A program made the position numbers and the translations under genes. From positions 5,889,439 to 5,953,438 of the forward strand of contig NW_004454229.1 of the NCBI RefSeq assembly GCF_000283155.1: a DNA stretch of 64,000 bases, in the 5' to 3' direction. This DNA comes from Ceratotherium simum simum (Eukaryota; Chordata; Mammalia; Perissodactyla; Rhinocerotidae). This document shows, piece after piece, positions 54,965-64,000 of this stretch (position 1 is the stretch's first letter; every line of letters starts with the position of its first letter). The notes under the pieces are model-generated. The model worked only from the letters and a program-made list of their open reading frames with translations, did not search any database and was not told the DNA's origin.

Positions 54965-55275
54965 AAACTTCAGCTACAGGTCTGTCCGAGGCCCTCCCTG
55001 CTTAACCCCTGCATGGCTCCCCAGTGCTTCGGCAAGTCCAAATCCTCGCCAGGCATTCTGGCAGAGGTGACCTGGCCCCTGGTGATGGCTTGGTGGTGTC
55101 TGCCCCTCCCCTCCCACCCCCACACCATTGTGTTTCAGCATCAGAGCAGCCTGGGTGTGAATCCACACTTCCTGATGGATGACCTTGGGCAAGTTCATTT
55201 CACTTGTCGGAGCCCAGAGTCCTCATCTGTAAACGGGGCATCACTCTGGCACACCTGGGCACACAGTCGGGGGTG
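54965..55275 (+). repeat. L2 fragment followed by MIR
   Basis: 54965-55085 contains gcttaacccctgcatggctc and caagtccaaatcctcgccag (L2). 55140-55265 contains cagcctgggtgtgaatccac, tggatgaccttgggcaagtt and tcctcatctgtaaacggggc (MIR). Both are in plus orientation. Confidence 0.75.
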
Positions 55276-55644
55276 CACCTGTGAACCACAGGGTGCATGC
55301 AGCATCCTGGGGCCCAGGGCCCTGATGCCAACTGTGTCCACCCAGAGAATTACACAGGCACCTCTTGTTCAGGTAAATTTGAAACACACCAGCTCAAATA
55401 ACCAAACACAACAGATTTATCTGGCCAGAAACAAAGGCTCACATGCCATGGGCAACAGAGAGGGTGGCTACCGTGGGTAGAGGGTACGCAAGAGGGGAGA
55501 AGGAACAGAAGGGACATCAAACAGTCTAGAAAAATGGAAAAATGGGTGTTAGCTTTTTCTTATTTACCTTAAAGTGCATAAACATTAAAATATGCCTTAA
55601 GACAGAACTAGGGTGAATTCAGAATGATGTAAGTGACAAGGTGA

Positions 55645-55850
55645 CACCCTCTCAGACGCCTACCATGGGCTGGGTGCTGTGTGTGCTTCACGTGGTGTTT
55701 CATTTAATCATGACAACGTGCCCTGTTGGTGAGGCTCCTTCCTAGCCCCACTCTGCAGATGGGGAAACTGAGGCTCAGAAAGGTGACATCACTGGCTCCA
55801 GGTCACACAGCCAGTAAGTGGCAGAGCTGGGATATGATCTCAAGTCTGGC
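55645..55850 (-). repeat. MIR SINE, antisense, nearly full length
   Basis: gcctaccatgggctgggtgc, cactctgcagatggggaaac, tgaggctcagaaaggtgaca and cacagccagtaagtggcaga are antisense MIR, well preserved. Confidence 0.88.
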
Positions 55851-56099
55851 TGATGTGCAAGTCTGTCTATAGGGGCCCTAGCCCCTCTGCCACTGCCTTA
55901 GGGATCCCTACATAAAGCACCAAAAATGGGCTGGCACTCAGCAGCTATTACAGGGATTTCCCACTGGGCCCACATCCTGGGTTCCATGCCCAGGCAAAGG
56001 CCGGGCCCAGCCCTGGATGCAGAGCCGGTGCCGGGAAAGGACGCCCTTCTTCCCGGCCCCTCCGAGAGGGGAGATGCCACCACACAAAAAGGAAATCCG

Positions 56100-56310
56100 A
56101 GGCGGCACAGCAGAGAAGGGCGAGCCCCGGCTGATGCACAGAACGCGGAGTCTTGAAAGGCCCCGTTCCCACATGTGGGGCGTGTTACAAAAGAAGATTA
56201 AAATAACGGGGGAAAATACCCCGGGAACCGTGAAGCCCTAGACCATCTGGAGTTTTATAGTAACAGGCCGGGGAAAATCAGCATCTAATTGAAAAAAGTC
56301 CACTGCAATC
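56100..56310. promoter_or_regulatory. AT-rich non-repeat block
   Basis: A less GC-rich stretch (gttacaaaagaagattaaaa, gagttttatagtaacaggcc, gcatctaattgaaaaaagtc) without repeat signature. It could be conserved regulatory sequence; support is composition only. Confidence 0.25.
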
Positions 56311-56489
56311 CCTTACCGCTGCATGCAGCTCAGAGGACCAGGGGCAGGAGATGAAAGACAGAGGGAGCCATCCTGGGAGCTGGGGAGGGGACACCTTCTG
56401 CCCCTCTGGGCCAAAACCCGGGAACCTGCAAGCTCTGGTGGGGGGAGGGGAGGGCACTGGGCAGACGTCAGAATCTGCAGGGCTGGGCT

Positions 56490-56860
56490 CACCCTACTCA
56501 GCAAGTTGCCCTCTCTGAGCCTCTCCCTCATCTGTAGAAGGGCTAAGTGAGATCATTCACAGAAGCCCCAGCATGGTGCCAGTTGGTGTGACCGTGACCG
56601 TGCTCTCCTTCTGGCCCCTGGGGAAGGGTCGAGGGTCCTGTGGACACTGTGTCACAAGCCAAAGGCCACGAAGTCACGCAGACAGAGGTTTATGCCAGGG
56701 CTCCATCAGTGACAGCCACAAACCCAGGCAAGTCGCATCCCATCTCTGTTCTCATTTTTCTTCTCTCTAAAATGGGGCCACCACAAGAGGCTGTCAGAAG
56801 TAAACAAAAGGACATGCCCAGCATAGGAACTGGGCACAGAGTGGGTGCCTAATGAACGTT
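56490..56860 (+). repeat. Two MIR-like copies
   Basis: 56490-56572 holds gcaagttgccctctctgagc and ctcatctgtagaagggctaa. 56690-56860 holds caaacccaggcaagtcgcat, ttctctctaaaatggggcca and gcacagagtgggtgcctaat. Both are MIR in plus orientation. Confidence 0.75.
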
Positions 56861-56989
56861 AAGTTTCCTCCCTGCAGCTGACACGGCCCGCAGAGGAGGG
56901 GAGGCTGGTTCTCAGGCTCTGCCTAAGGATCTGGACACAATGGGTAGGGAGGGGGTTGGGGGAGCAGGGCACAGGCGGGGCCGGGGGAG

Positions 56990-57215
56990 GAAATGCCTCC
57001 AGTTTTGGCATCTGCCAGTGACTTGCTTCTAAACAAACACATTTCTTGTTTAAGGGTAAAATATATTGGGTTACAACAGTCTGGCAGGCCATTCGGGGAT
57101 CAACTTCTCATTTTTGTACAAACTTTTAACTGACTTTACAACAATGATCTGGATGGGAGAACTGCACGGTGCCAGATCCTTCTCTAAGACGTCAAATAAT
57201 TCTGTGTTTGGCCAG
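56990..57215. promoter_or_regulatory. Candidate conserved non-coding block
   Basis: AT-rich non-repeat DNA with ttgtttaagggtaaaatata, cttctcatttttgtacaaac and ttacaacaatgatctggatg. It contains a forkhead-like taaacaaac core at 57031-57039 and a SOX-like aacaatg at 57139-57145. Enhancer function is inferred only. Confidence 0.35.
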
Positions 57216-57519
57216 CTTGAAAGGCCAGCCAGGAGCCGAGGTCCACGGCTCACCCCGCACCCTGGGAGGGGGACTCTGGCCCTAAGGTGACTGTCCTATG
57301 AGCTCCCATGGAGTTTCCACGAGGTGCTTCGCCGCTCCTTGGAGGGAGGTTGAGGCAAGACGGGGAGGGACAGATGTGGAGAGAGTCCTGGGAGGTGAGG
57401 CCAGAGGGCGCTGGCCTAGACTCTGCTCTGTGAGGCCCGTGAGGGTCTGGCCTGGCTTTGGGCATGCAGTGCCGTCTGAGGAAATGAATGAACAGGCAGA
57501 TGTATGACCGTGACAGCAG

Positions 57520-57700
57520 CGATCCCATTTACCACGTACCTGGGACTCAGCCGACCTCTCCCTAACACCATCTCCTTAGCCCCGTTAGGCTGGTACTGCG
57601 ACCTCAGTTGTTACAGAGGCAGAAACTGAGGCCCAGGGAGTTTATGTGTCAGTGTTCCAGAGCTCGAGGGATGGAGCCTGGGTTGGCCCCAGCACCCCTC
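57520..57700 (-). repeat. MIR SINE, antisense
   Basis: ttacagaggcagaaactgag and gcccagggagtttatgtgtc, with a preceding ttaccacgtacctgggactc, fit antisense MIR. Confidence 0.75.
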
Positions 57701-58244
57701 TGTGCCTGGGCGATGCTCCTGTCCTAGGCAGCTGTGACTGATGGGTGCCATGAGATCCGAGGCCAGCGTGGGGATCACTTCGCGTCTGCTCAGCTCTCCA
57801 GGCCGTCATAACCATCTAGAGAGGCTGGCAGGCCCAGGGAGGGGTGGGGCACATAAAGGACAAAGGGAGACTGAGCCAGGGGTCAGGTTGTGCCTGCCCT
57901 TGGGAGGAGGTTTCCAAGGCTGGTGATGTGGGGGCTGCAGACCCCTCGTCCCCTCCTCACCAGGACTGCACTGAAGGCTCTGGACTGGGCCCTTCTCCAG
58001 CAGCAAGTCCCTGTCTGGGCAAGAAATGGGTTCCTGTTCCCAGGCAGCGAGGGCCAAGAGGCCAGGCCACCCTACCAGAGGTGTGTAGAGGTCCCCAAAG
58101 TGGGAGGTGCAGGAGGTGCTGAGTCTGCTCACCAAGTAGGCAGGTGGGACTCAGGGGAGCCCCTGTGCTGAGCTGTGGCCGGACGTCGTCCGAGGTGTGG
58201 AGAGAGGCTCGGCTAGTGGCCAAGGCCCAGCAGACTGCACAGAA

Positions 58245-58376
58245 TGGTGACACATACACACACACCCAGCCACCAGCCACAGACCTGGAAAAGCAGACAC
58301 ACGCACACTCTGACACCTTCCCTCCCCACCAGCCAGTCAAAGACACAGAGCCCCAGGATACCAACACACAGCACTG

Positions 58377-58424
<48 letters not shown>

Positions 58425-58560
58425 CTCATATCACAGACACACAGGCCAGCACACACACGCTCACACGTAGACCCCAGGACACCACAGGCACAAACATACA
58501 AATTCCTGGACCCCAGACACACTGACACACAGCCCACGCACAGCACAGCCCACGCAGAAA
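58245..58560 (+). repeat. CA-rich region with (CA)n array
   Basis: A perfect (CA)n array of about 21 units lies at 58380-58422, embedded in ca-rich diverged sequence (cacatacacacacacaccca, gacacacaggccagcacaca). Such arrays are usually length-polymorphic. Confidence 0.95.
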
Positions 58561-58929
58561 CTGGCCCACAACTCAGCATAGGATGGCCTCACGGTGGTTT
58601 GTGTGCTCAGGGAGAAGACACTCACCCAGAGACAACATCCAGAAAAGGCTTCCAGAAGGTCAGCGGGTAAGACATGCCCTCACACCAACACCTTGACACC
58701 AAACACAGCTGGACCCGTGGACATTCACGCTCCCACGTGCCCCTCTCCGTGCTCCAGGCTATTCCCGGGAGATGGCATCGAGGCTGCAGGGCCCCCTGTA
58801 CCTCCCGACTTTGCCATGGCAGCTGGACTGGCGTGGCTTTGAGGAGGGCACTCATGGCCCGAGAGAACCCCGAGACTAGGCCAAGAACACCCTGTGGCCC
58901 CCTGACCTCTAGCCCAATGCCCACCCCCC

Positions 58930-59115
58930 CCCCCATGCTCCAGCCACAGGCCGTACCTTCCTGCCTTTGCCCACGTTGTGTCCTCTGCTCACAAGGCCCC
59001 TCTATTTGCCTGTCGAGTCCTCCCTGTGCTTCCGGACTTGGCTCAAGCCTCAGGATCCCCCCACCCCACGCCTTCCCTAATCCTCCCTGTTCCTGCCGTT
59101 TTCTGAGCTCCGGGG
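58930..59115 (+). repeat. L2 fragment
   Basis: gccgtaccttcctgcctttg, cttccggacttggctcaagc and cacgccttccctaatcctcc fit L2 in plus orientation. Confidence 0.6.
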
Positions 59116-59250
59116 ACCTTGTTCTGCCTGGCCGCCACCCTGGTGCCGAGGCCAGGACTGCCCATCTCTCACTGCTCACCCTCCGTGCAGACACCACACA
59201 GTCCCTGGGGCCTTGTCTGGTGCCCGGCCAGGCCTCTTGCCCCCGGGAGG

Positions 59251-59288
59251 GGAGGCAGGCACAGGCGGAGGAGGCAGGCACAGGCGGA
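59251..59288 (+). repeat. 19-bp tandem duplication
   Basis: ggaggcaggcacaggcgga occurs twice head to tail (59251-59269, 59270-59288), identical. Confidence 0.95.
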
Positions 59289-59574
59289 AGAACCACACGG
59301 CAGCCCACCCATCCCCACAGCCAACCTCGAAGCAGAGGCACCTGGTCCCATTTGCTGAGGAGACACCTTTCTAGACAGGGACACCGTCCGACCACAGAGC
59401 CGGGGTGAGGTGGGGAGCACTCCTTCGGGAGGAGGAGAGAGAGGGGTCATGACAAACAAAAGGGTCCTCTCCAGCCTCCAACATCAACCCTCCCCCAGAC
59501 AAGCCCACCCCCTGGTCTCTCTCCCCGCCACCAGCACAGCCCTGGGCTCAGGGCCCATTCCTCTTTTTCCTGGC

Positions 59575-59835
59575 CCCTGTGAGCCTCAGTGTTCTCACCA
59601 CAAAATGGGGTGACATTCCTGGCCTCCAACGCCTATTATGGACATCAGAGTGTGGCCTTGGTACTGGGCACAGGACAGGTGCTCAGTAAATGTGAGTCCT
59701 CTTTTTGGCTCCTCTCCTGAATTCCAAGAAGAAACACGATGTGAAACATCAGGGTCTGAAGACCTGATTCCAGCCCTGGCTCTGTCACAGGTTGCCGCGT
59801 GACCTTAAACCAGTCACCTGCCTTCCCTAGTTTAA
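59575..59835 (+). repeat. Two MIR fragments
   Basis: 59578-59700 has gagcctcagtgttctcacca, caaaatggggtgacattcct and gtgctcagtaaatgtgagtc. 59745-59832 has acctgattccagccctggct and cgtgaccttaaaccagtcac. Both are in plus orientation. Confidence 0.8.
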
Positions 59836-60229
59836 TTACCCCAGGGCCGCCTGCCCAGGATGGGTGGGGCATGGAGTGCACGTGCACCAGGGGGGCACAG
59901 GTGGCAGCTGCATTAATCCCCAGCCCTGCACGACCCACAGCATCCTGGGGAGGAAAGAGATCCGACATTCCACCCACCACCTGAAAGAAAACCTCACGTC
60001 GGGGCCCAGGAATCAACACAAATGTAATAAACACAAAGTTCCCATTGGAGGTCGTGGGTGGGTGGGAGCAACCCGCCCAGTGTGCTCCTGGGGCTCAGAT
60101 GCCACCAGGACGTCCCGGGAGGCTCTGTCCCCCACCTCAGACCTGGGCCTGTGGTGGGCAGGGTGGGGTGGGGCCAGACCAACAGGATGTGCAGCTCCGG
60201 GGGCAGCAGGAACCCACGGAGGTCATGGG

Positions 60230-60320
60230 GGGGGGGTCACCGAGGGCTGTGCCCATTGTGGGGAGGAGCCCTCTGGGGAGGAGGTGAGCGACCCGCCCAG
60301 GTGCTCAGGAACAGAGCCGG
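60230..60320 (-). repeat. Degraded MIR-like core, antisense
   Basis: tgcccattgtggggaggagc, gaggtgagcgacccgcccag and gtgctcaggaacagagccgg resemble the antisense core of MIR. Weak support. Confidence 0.35.
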
Positions 60321-60999
60321 GACGGCCAGTTCATCAGGACTGCTTGGAGAATGCAAGCTGGTTCCTAAGCTACCTTCTGGGACATCCAACAGGCCCACAC
60401 TGGGGGCCAGTAGATAAGCAGGCCAGGTGACCTGCCTCAGCACCTCACCACTCTCCCACCCAGCCACCTGCCATAGGTGGACAGAGGGGCCCAAGGTGGG
60501 CTGGCCCTGAGCTGGCAACTTAGGGCCACACCCTAAATGTCGCACCTCCTACCACTGACCCAACCCAGAGCCTGGACTCATGGTGCTGCTGAGTAATGGT
60601 GGACGGAAGGCATGGGACAGCCCAGCCCTCACACTCGAGCTAGTGGAGGAAGGTCACCTGCAATTAGGAACGAGTTACACAAATGAAAAACTGAATGAAA
60701 TCCAACCCATGGGGGCATGAGAAGCCGGGAGGAGACAGGGGCAAAACTTTCTGGTGGCCAAGGGCCTCAGTCTGCAGAACATCGCTCTTCCCCGGTCCCA
60801 TGAGCATCACAGCAACCCCTCGAGAGGCAGGACTGGGGCTCAGGGGCTCACGCTGGGGCTTCTCAGCAGTTGGGAGCTGCTGCCAACGCCCTCCCTGTCC
60901 CCAAGTGCCCCACTGAGCAAGTAACATCCGGCTATAAACCAGACACCTGGCTGGTTCAGCCACAGAGGAGCCCCCTGGGCCAGGTGTCCCAGGAAAGCC

Positions 61000-61110
61000 C
61001 CTTTCCCTACTGGGCCTCAGCTTCATCCGTCAAATGGGTATATGTAGAGCAGCACGGAGCCTCTACCCCAGTGCCCCAGGGAGATAACTCAGCGGAAAGC
61101 AGAGCAGACA
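61000..61110 (+). repeat. MIR-like fragment
   Basis: ctgggcctcagcttcatccg and tcaaatgggtatatgtagag fit MIR core, plus orientation. Confidence 0.65.
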
Positions 61111-62089
61111 GCAGTGAGCTCCTGGCTTGTGGGTTTCAAAATCCCAGGCCTCGGGGCTGAATGGAAAGAACTCTGGAGACAGATGAGTCATGCACAGTTA
61201 CTACCGCAAACGATTTTTCTGCCACAAACCCATCTGAGAGCACACAACACAGGGCCTGGCACCGAGTGGGCTTTCGTGAATAACTGTTAAGGAACGAAAG
61301 AACCAAGCAGCAAACATAAAAGCCTTGAGGGACGTGTGGGGCAGGGCGGGGAGCTCCCAAATTAGTAAAGGCCAGGAGATGCCTTGTGGGGAGGAAGAGC
61401 AAAGCCTCTCGTGCTCCCACCCCTGGAGCCGTGCTCCAGCTGGGACACGGACACTGGAGGGGGAGAAGGGCACGTGTGGATGGCAGGGTACCTAAAAGTG
61501 GGGAGGCTCTGAGCTCTGCCCTTTCATGCCTGGGGCCAAGCCCTGAGTTGTGTGACAGCATACCCAGCATGGCTTGCGGACCTGAAGCAGGGCTTCCCAT
61601 GGGCAGGGCCCAAGCCCCTATGGGCAGGGCTCCAGGGGTCTCAGGAGGCCCCGCCCCCAGCACAATGCAGGAGACGTTGAGTCTGAGCTGGCCTGGAGGT
61701 AGCCTTTCAGACGGACAGGAGATAGTTGGTCTCTGGCCAAAGAAGGGGCGGGATGCTGGACGGCTCAGCAGATGCCAGCAGGAGAAACAACTCTGAGGAC
61801 CCCTTGGCTCAGGGTAAGCCCCCCACACCCCAGAACTTAGATGCAACCGAGAGACAAGACGGGCAGTGGTCTGGGACCTGCCTGCGGTCTGCTGCCCAGC
61901 ACACGGGCACTCGGAACAGGCAGGGAATTCAAGGAAAATGTTAAAGCCACATTTGTTTCTCTCACTCAAGGCTGTGGACTTCAGGCTTAGACCTGCCATA
62001 AATAAAATAGAGACCGCTGTCTGTCTCCTCATGGGGACGTGGAAAGGGGAGAAGGGAGGGGAACCACCACTGACGGGCGCCCCCGTCTG

Positions 62090-62230
62090 TGCACTGCCTG
62101 GGGTAACCTTCGGGGCTCCCTGCACGGAAGGGGCCGGACAGTCCTCTTTCACAGACGAGGAACAGAGGCTCCCAGGGAGCCTGGGCTCAGGGCGCCAGAG
62201 GAGAAGCGCAGCATCAGGACCGAACCCTGT
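62090..62230 (-). repeat. MIR fragment, antisense
   Basis: ctctttcacagacgaggaac and agaggctcccagggagcctg are antisense MIR core with substitutions. Confidence 0.65.
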
Positions 62231-62299
62231 CCTTAACGTCACCTTCGGCAAAAGGCAGAGTGGGCTACAGATTGAGGGAACACGAGGCCACGGGAAAGA

Positions 62300-62450
62300 A
62301 ATGACTCAAAACAAACAATTAAATGTTTCACGTCACCAGAAAACAACAATGCTAGCAAGAATAGCCACCACACTGTTTTTCAGATTCCCTGAGAGCATTT
62401 ATCTCCCTTAAAATCCAAATTCTCCAGCTGTTCGGCCCAACACAAGTTGG
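62300..62450. promoter_or_regulatory. AT-rich candidate conserved block
   Basis: Non-repeat DNA with aaacaaacaattaaatgttt and gcatttatctcccttaaaat. It includes forkhead-like aaacaaac and homeodomain-like caattaaa cores. Function inferred from composition. Confidence 0.3.
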
Positions 62451-62794
62451 AAAATTCTGGAAGAGTCAGAGGCAGGCGTCCCACCCCTCACCTGGGATAC
62501 CCCAGGGGTCTGAGAGGGAAGCGTGCCTTCTGCTGGGCCAGGCAGGTGGTCAGGCTCTCACGGGAACCTTCCGTCCCTTGGGCAAGGGAGAAACACCCTG
62601 TGGTCACCACACGAAAGGAACACCAAGTAAACCGAAAAAGACTGTAAACACACGATCCAGCGGGAAGGCGTCCTTAAGGAGAAACACACGGAGAGGCACT
62701 TTGCTGGGAACCAGGGGGTGGCAGGAGGGGCGTTCTGGGGAGCAGGGCCCTGCCCAGATGCTGGCCCCGCAGAGCTGCGCCGTGACTACAGGGC

Positions 62795-62965
62795 ACCTGG
62801 AACTCGTTAGCATTATGTCAGGAATAATGTAAAATTAAAACATGTAGCTTTGGCTTCTAAAATTCAGGAGGACAAAAAGAGAAGGATGCCATTGTGCGGA
62901 ACCGCTCAGCTATGACTTGGGCACCAGTAATTTACAGAAAATAAATTGCAGCCTTGCACTTGGGC
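62795..62965. promoter_or_regulatory. AT-rich candidate conserved block
   Basis: Non-repeat DNA with ctcgttagcattatgtcagg, aataatgtaaaattaaaaca and cagtaatttacagaaaataa. It stands out against GC-rich flanks. No coding potential. Function inferred. Confidence 0.3.
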
Positions 62966-63059
62966 CCGGCCAGGCCCTTGGGCTGCCAGTGGGGGCTGAG
63001 GCCTGAGAGATGAGTCCACGCTCCATCCTGGGGGAAGCAAGTTAGGAGCCCGGGTGGGA

Positions 63060-63450
63060 CCTTCTGACTGCTCCCTCCCCAGGGCAGTGCCAGTTACATG
63101 CCCATCCTGCCACTCTCCTTTCTGGCCTCCCTGTCTCCACCCTCGCCACAGCCCTAAAATCTACCATCTACCTTGCAGCCAGAGAGATTTCTAAATTACA
63201 AGCCCACCCTCACCATTAGTAAAACTCATCGATGGTTCCCTACTGCCTTCAAGATTCACCCAAGGCCCTCAGCCTGGCGTTCCCAGCCTCCCACCATCTG
63301 AATCAGTGGGCCTTCCAGCTGTGGCTGGTTCCCCAATCTCTCTTCTCCCTCTCTAGTCTCTGGTACACTGACTACTTGGGCTCTCAGAACTTCATACCTC
63401 TGTGCTTTCGCATATGCTGTTCCCTCAGCCTGAAATTCCCTCAGGCACTG
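63060..63450 (+). repeat. L2 fragment
   Basis: ccttgcagccagagagattt, gatggttccctactgccttc, aagattcacccaaggccctc and gctttcgcatatgctgttcc are L2 in order, plus orientation. Confidence 0.85.
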
Positions 63451-63729
63451 GGCTCAGCTCCCATGGTGGCTTCTCTGCAGAGGCTCTGGGCTCTGGGGCA
63501 GGTCCTCGGCCAGACTCCTCTCCGGGTCCCCCCCGGCCCAGGAGTATAAGCAGGGTGGCTGGGCCGGATTGCGTGGGGACCCGAGACTCACACAGTGTCA
63601 GCATGGGCCAGCCCTCGGAGACCCTCATGTTACAGGTGGGGACATCGCAGCAGCCTAAAGAGGGCTGGCTTCCCTGCCCCCCCTGGATTCACAGGAGGCT
63701 CTTCCTGCTCCCACATGCTCGTTCTGGGG

Positions 63730-63850
63730 TATAGAATGCTCTGGAGTCATCCAGCCCGAGTTCAAATCTGGACTCCCCTCCAACCCCGTGACTGGCGCAG
63801 ACCACCTAACCTCTCGGGTTAGGCACCTTTGTTGGCATTACAAGGCTGGT
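63730..63850 (+). repeat. MIR SINE
   Basis: gctctggagtcatccagccc, gagttcaaatctggactccc and gcagaccacctaacctctcg are the tRNA-derived and core parts of MIR. Confidence 0.75.
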
Positions 63851-64000
63851 AACGACAGCAGAGCGTTACCCTCCCTGGGCTACGGAGAGTCAGCATCAGA
63901 CACTGCTCTAACAGCCCCCATTGCCACCCGCGAGCCCTGTGCAGATGGAGAAACCAAGGTCTGAGGCTACAGAGGACGGGGAGGCAGTGACAGGACAGAG

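Larger units (their letters stand above)
26325..64000 (-). other. GLIS1: GLIS1 gene, 3' part (gene body)
   Basis: This is the 3' portion of GLIS1, a nuclear transcription factor with five tandem C2H2 zinc fingers of the GLI/ZIC type that bind G-rich GLI-like DNA sites. Seven coding exons lie at 49132-48971, 43668-43558, 40142-40010, 35098-34942, 30152-29974, 29349-29182 and 26856-26699 (minus strand). All internal junctions have GT donors and AG acceptors, and the phases join without a frameshift to 1068 nt (355 residues plus stop). Introns inside the window are 5302, 3415, 4911, 4789, 624 and 2325 bp. The finger 5 sequence, the Ser/His-rich segment and the C-terminal SIYTDT end identify GLIS1 rather than GLIS2 or GLIS3. 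From recall, the human protein is 620 residues in the short form, so about its C-terminal 57 percent is here. The promoter and 5' exons are outside the window. Confidence 0.96.
49133..64000 (-). other. GLIS1 intron, incomplete, extends beyond window
   Basis: The next exon upstream should encode zinc fingers 1-2 and the first cysteine of finger 3. I searched the minus-strand frames for such a sequence and found none, so it lies beyond 64000. The stretch holds MIR and L2 relics, a (CA)n array, and several AT-rich non-repeat blocks listed separately. Confidence 0.8.

Noticed and set aside
57396..57414. CTCF-like agagggcgct
   Set aside because: Only the 3' half of the consensus is met; a chance match is likely.
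58622..59408. Overlapping 257- and 244-codon frames on opposite strands
   Set aside because: Antisense frame pair over L2-derived and GC-rich DNA with no domain, start context or splice signals.
61136..62251. 371-codon minus-strand open frame, the longest in the window
   Set aside because: No domain is recognised, and it overlaps a MIR and the AT-poor intronic DNA of GLIS1. Composition alone can leave such a frame open in GC-rich sequence. Transcript evidence would be needed to reconsider it.
49133..64000. GLIS1 exon for zinc fingers 1-2 inside the window
   Set aside because: No minus-strand frame with the expected Cys/His pattern was found. It must lie beyond position 64000.
1..64000. CRISPR array, phage, operon or other prokaryotic system
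   Set aside because: The DNA is mammalian, with spliced exons, SINEs and LINEs. Repeats found are microsatellites, one 37-bp triplication and dispersed transposons, none with CRISPR-like spacing.

Overview
The window is mammalian nuclear DNA: a GC-rich, intron-bearing gene among ancient interspersed repeats (MIR, L2, L1, LTRs). It also holds three tRNA-derived SINEs of the ERE type, which is restricted to horses and their relatives. The source is therefore a perissodactyl, most likely an equid. No prokaryotic genes, CRISPR arrays or operons are present, and most apparent open reading frames are chance frames in GC-rich DNA or repeats.

One protein-coding gene is supported: the 3' half of GLIS1, a Kruppel-like (GLI-similar) C2H2 zinc-finger transcription factor, on the minus strand. 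Seven consecutive coding exons read from 49132 down to 26699, with canonical GT/AG sites and compatible phases, giving 355 codons plus a stop. They encode the end of zinc finger 3, fingers 4 and 5, the basic tail, a Ser/His-rich segment, a proline-rich segment and the conserved acidic C-terminus. A short 3' UTR follows, with an ATTAAA polyadenylation signal near 26345-26350. The 5' exons (N-terminus, fingers 1-2, first cysteine of finger 3) lie beyond position 64000, so 49133-64000 is intron.

Layout. 1-26324: intergenic DNA downstream of GLIS1. It begins with an antisense ERV-L-like pol remnant carrying an inserted MaLR LTR (about 1.7-3.8 kb), then L2/L1 fragments, a near-consensus CTCF site (9047-9065), two class I LTRs (10.2-10.6 and 13.6-14.0 kb), an antisense L1 ORF2 fragment interrupted by an ERE SINE (14.4-15.9 kb), a MIR-rich stretch (16-22 kb) and an AT-rich block that looks conserved (24.44-24.61 kb). 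26325-49132: GLIS1 exons and introns with two further ERE SINEs, a compound microsatellite, a 37-bp triplication, a CpG-rich patch and a candidate intronic enhancer. 49133-64000: intron with MIR/L2 relics, a (CA)n tract and a few AT-rich blocks that may be regulatory.

I found no new multi-gene system. The items most worth checking are the CTCF site, the candidate conserved non-coding blocks, the intronic CpG patch beside the 37-bp triplication, and the young SINE. Repeat family names rest on sequence recognition without a library search, and comparisons with human GLIS1 rest on recall of the family.
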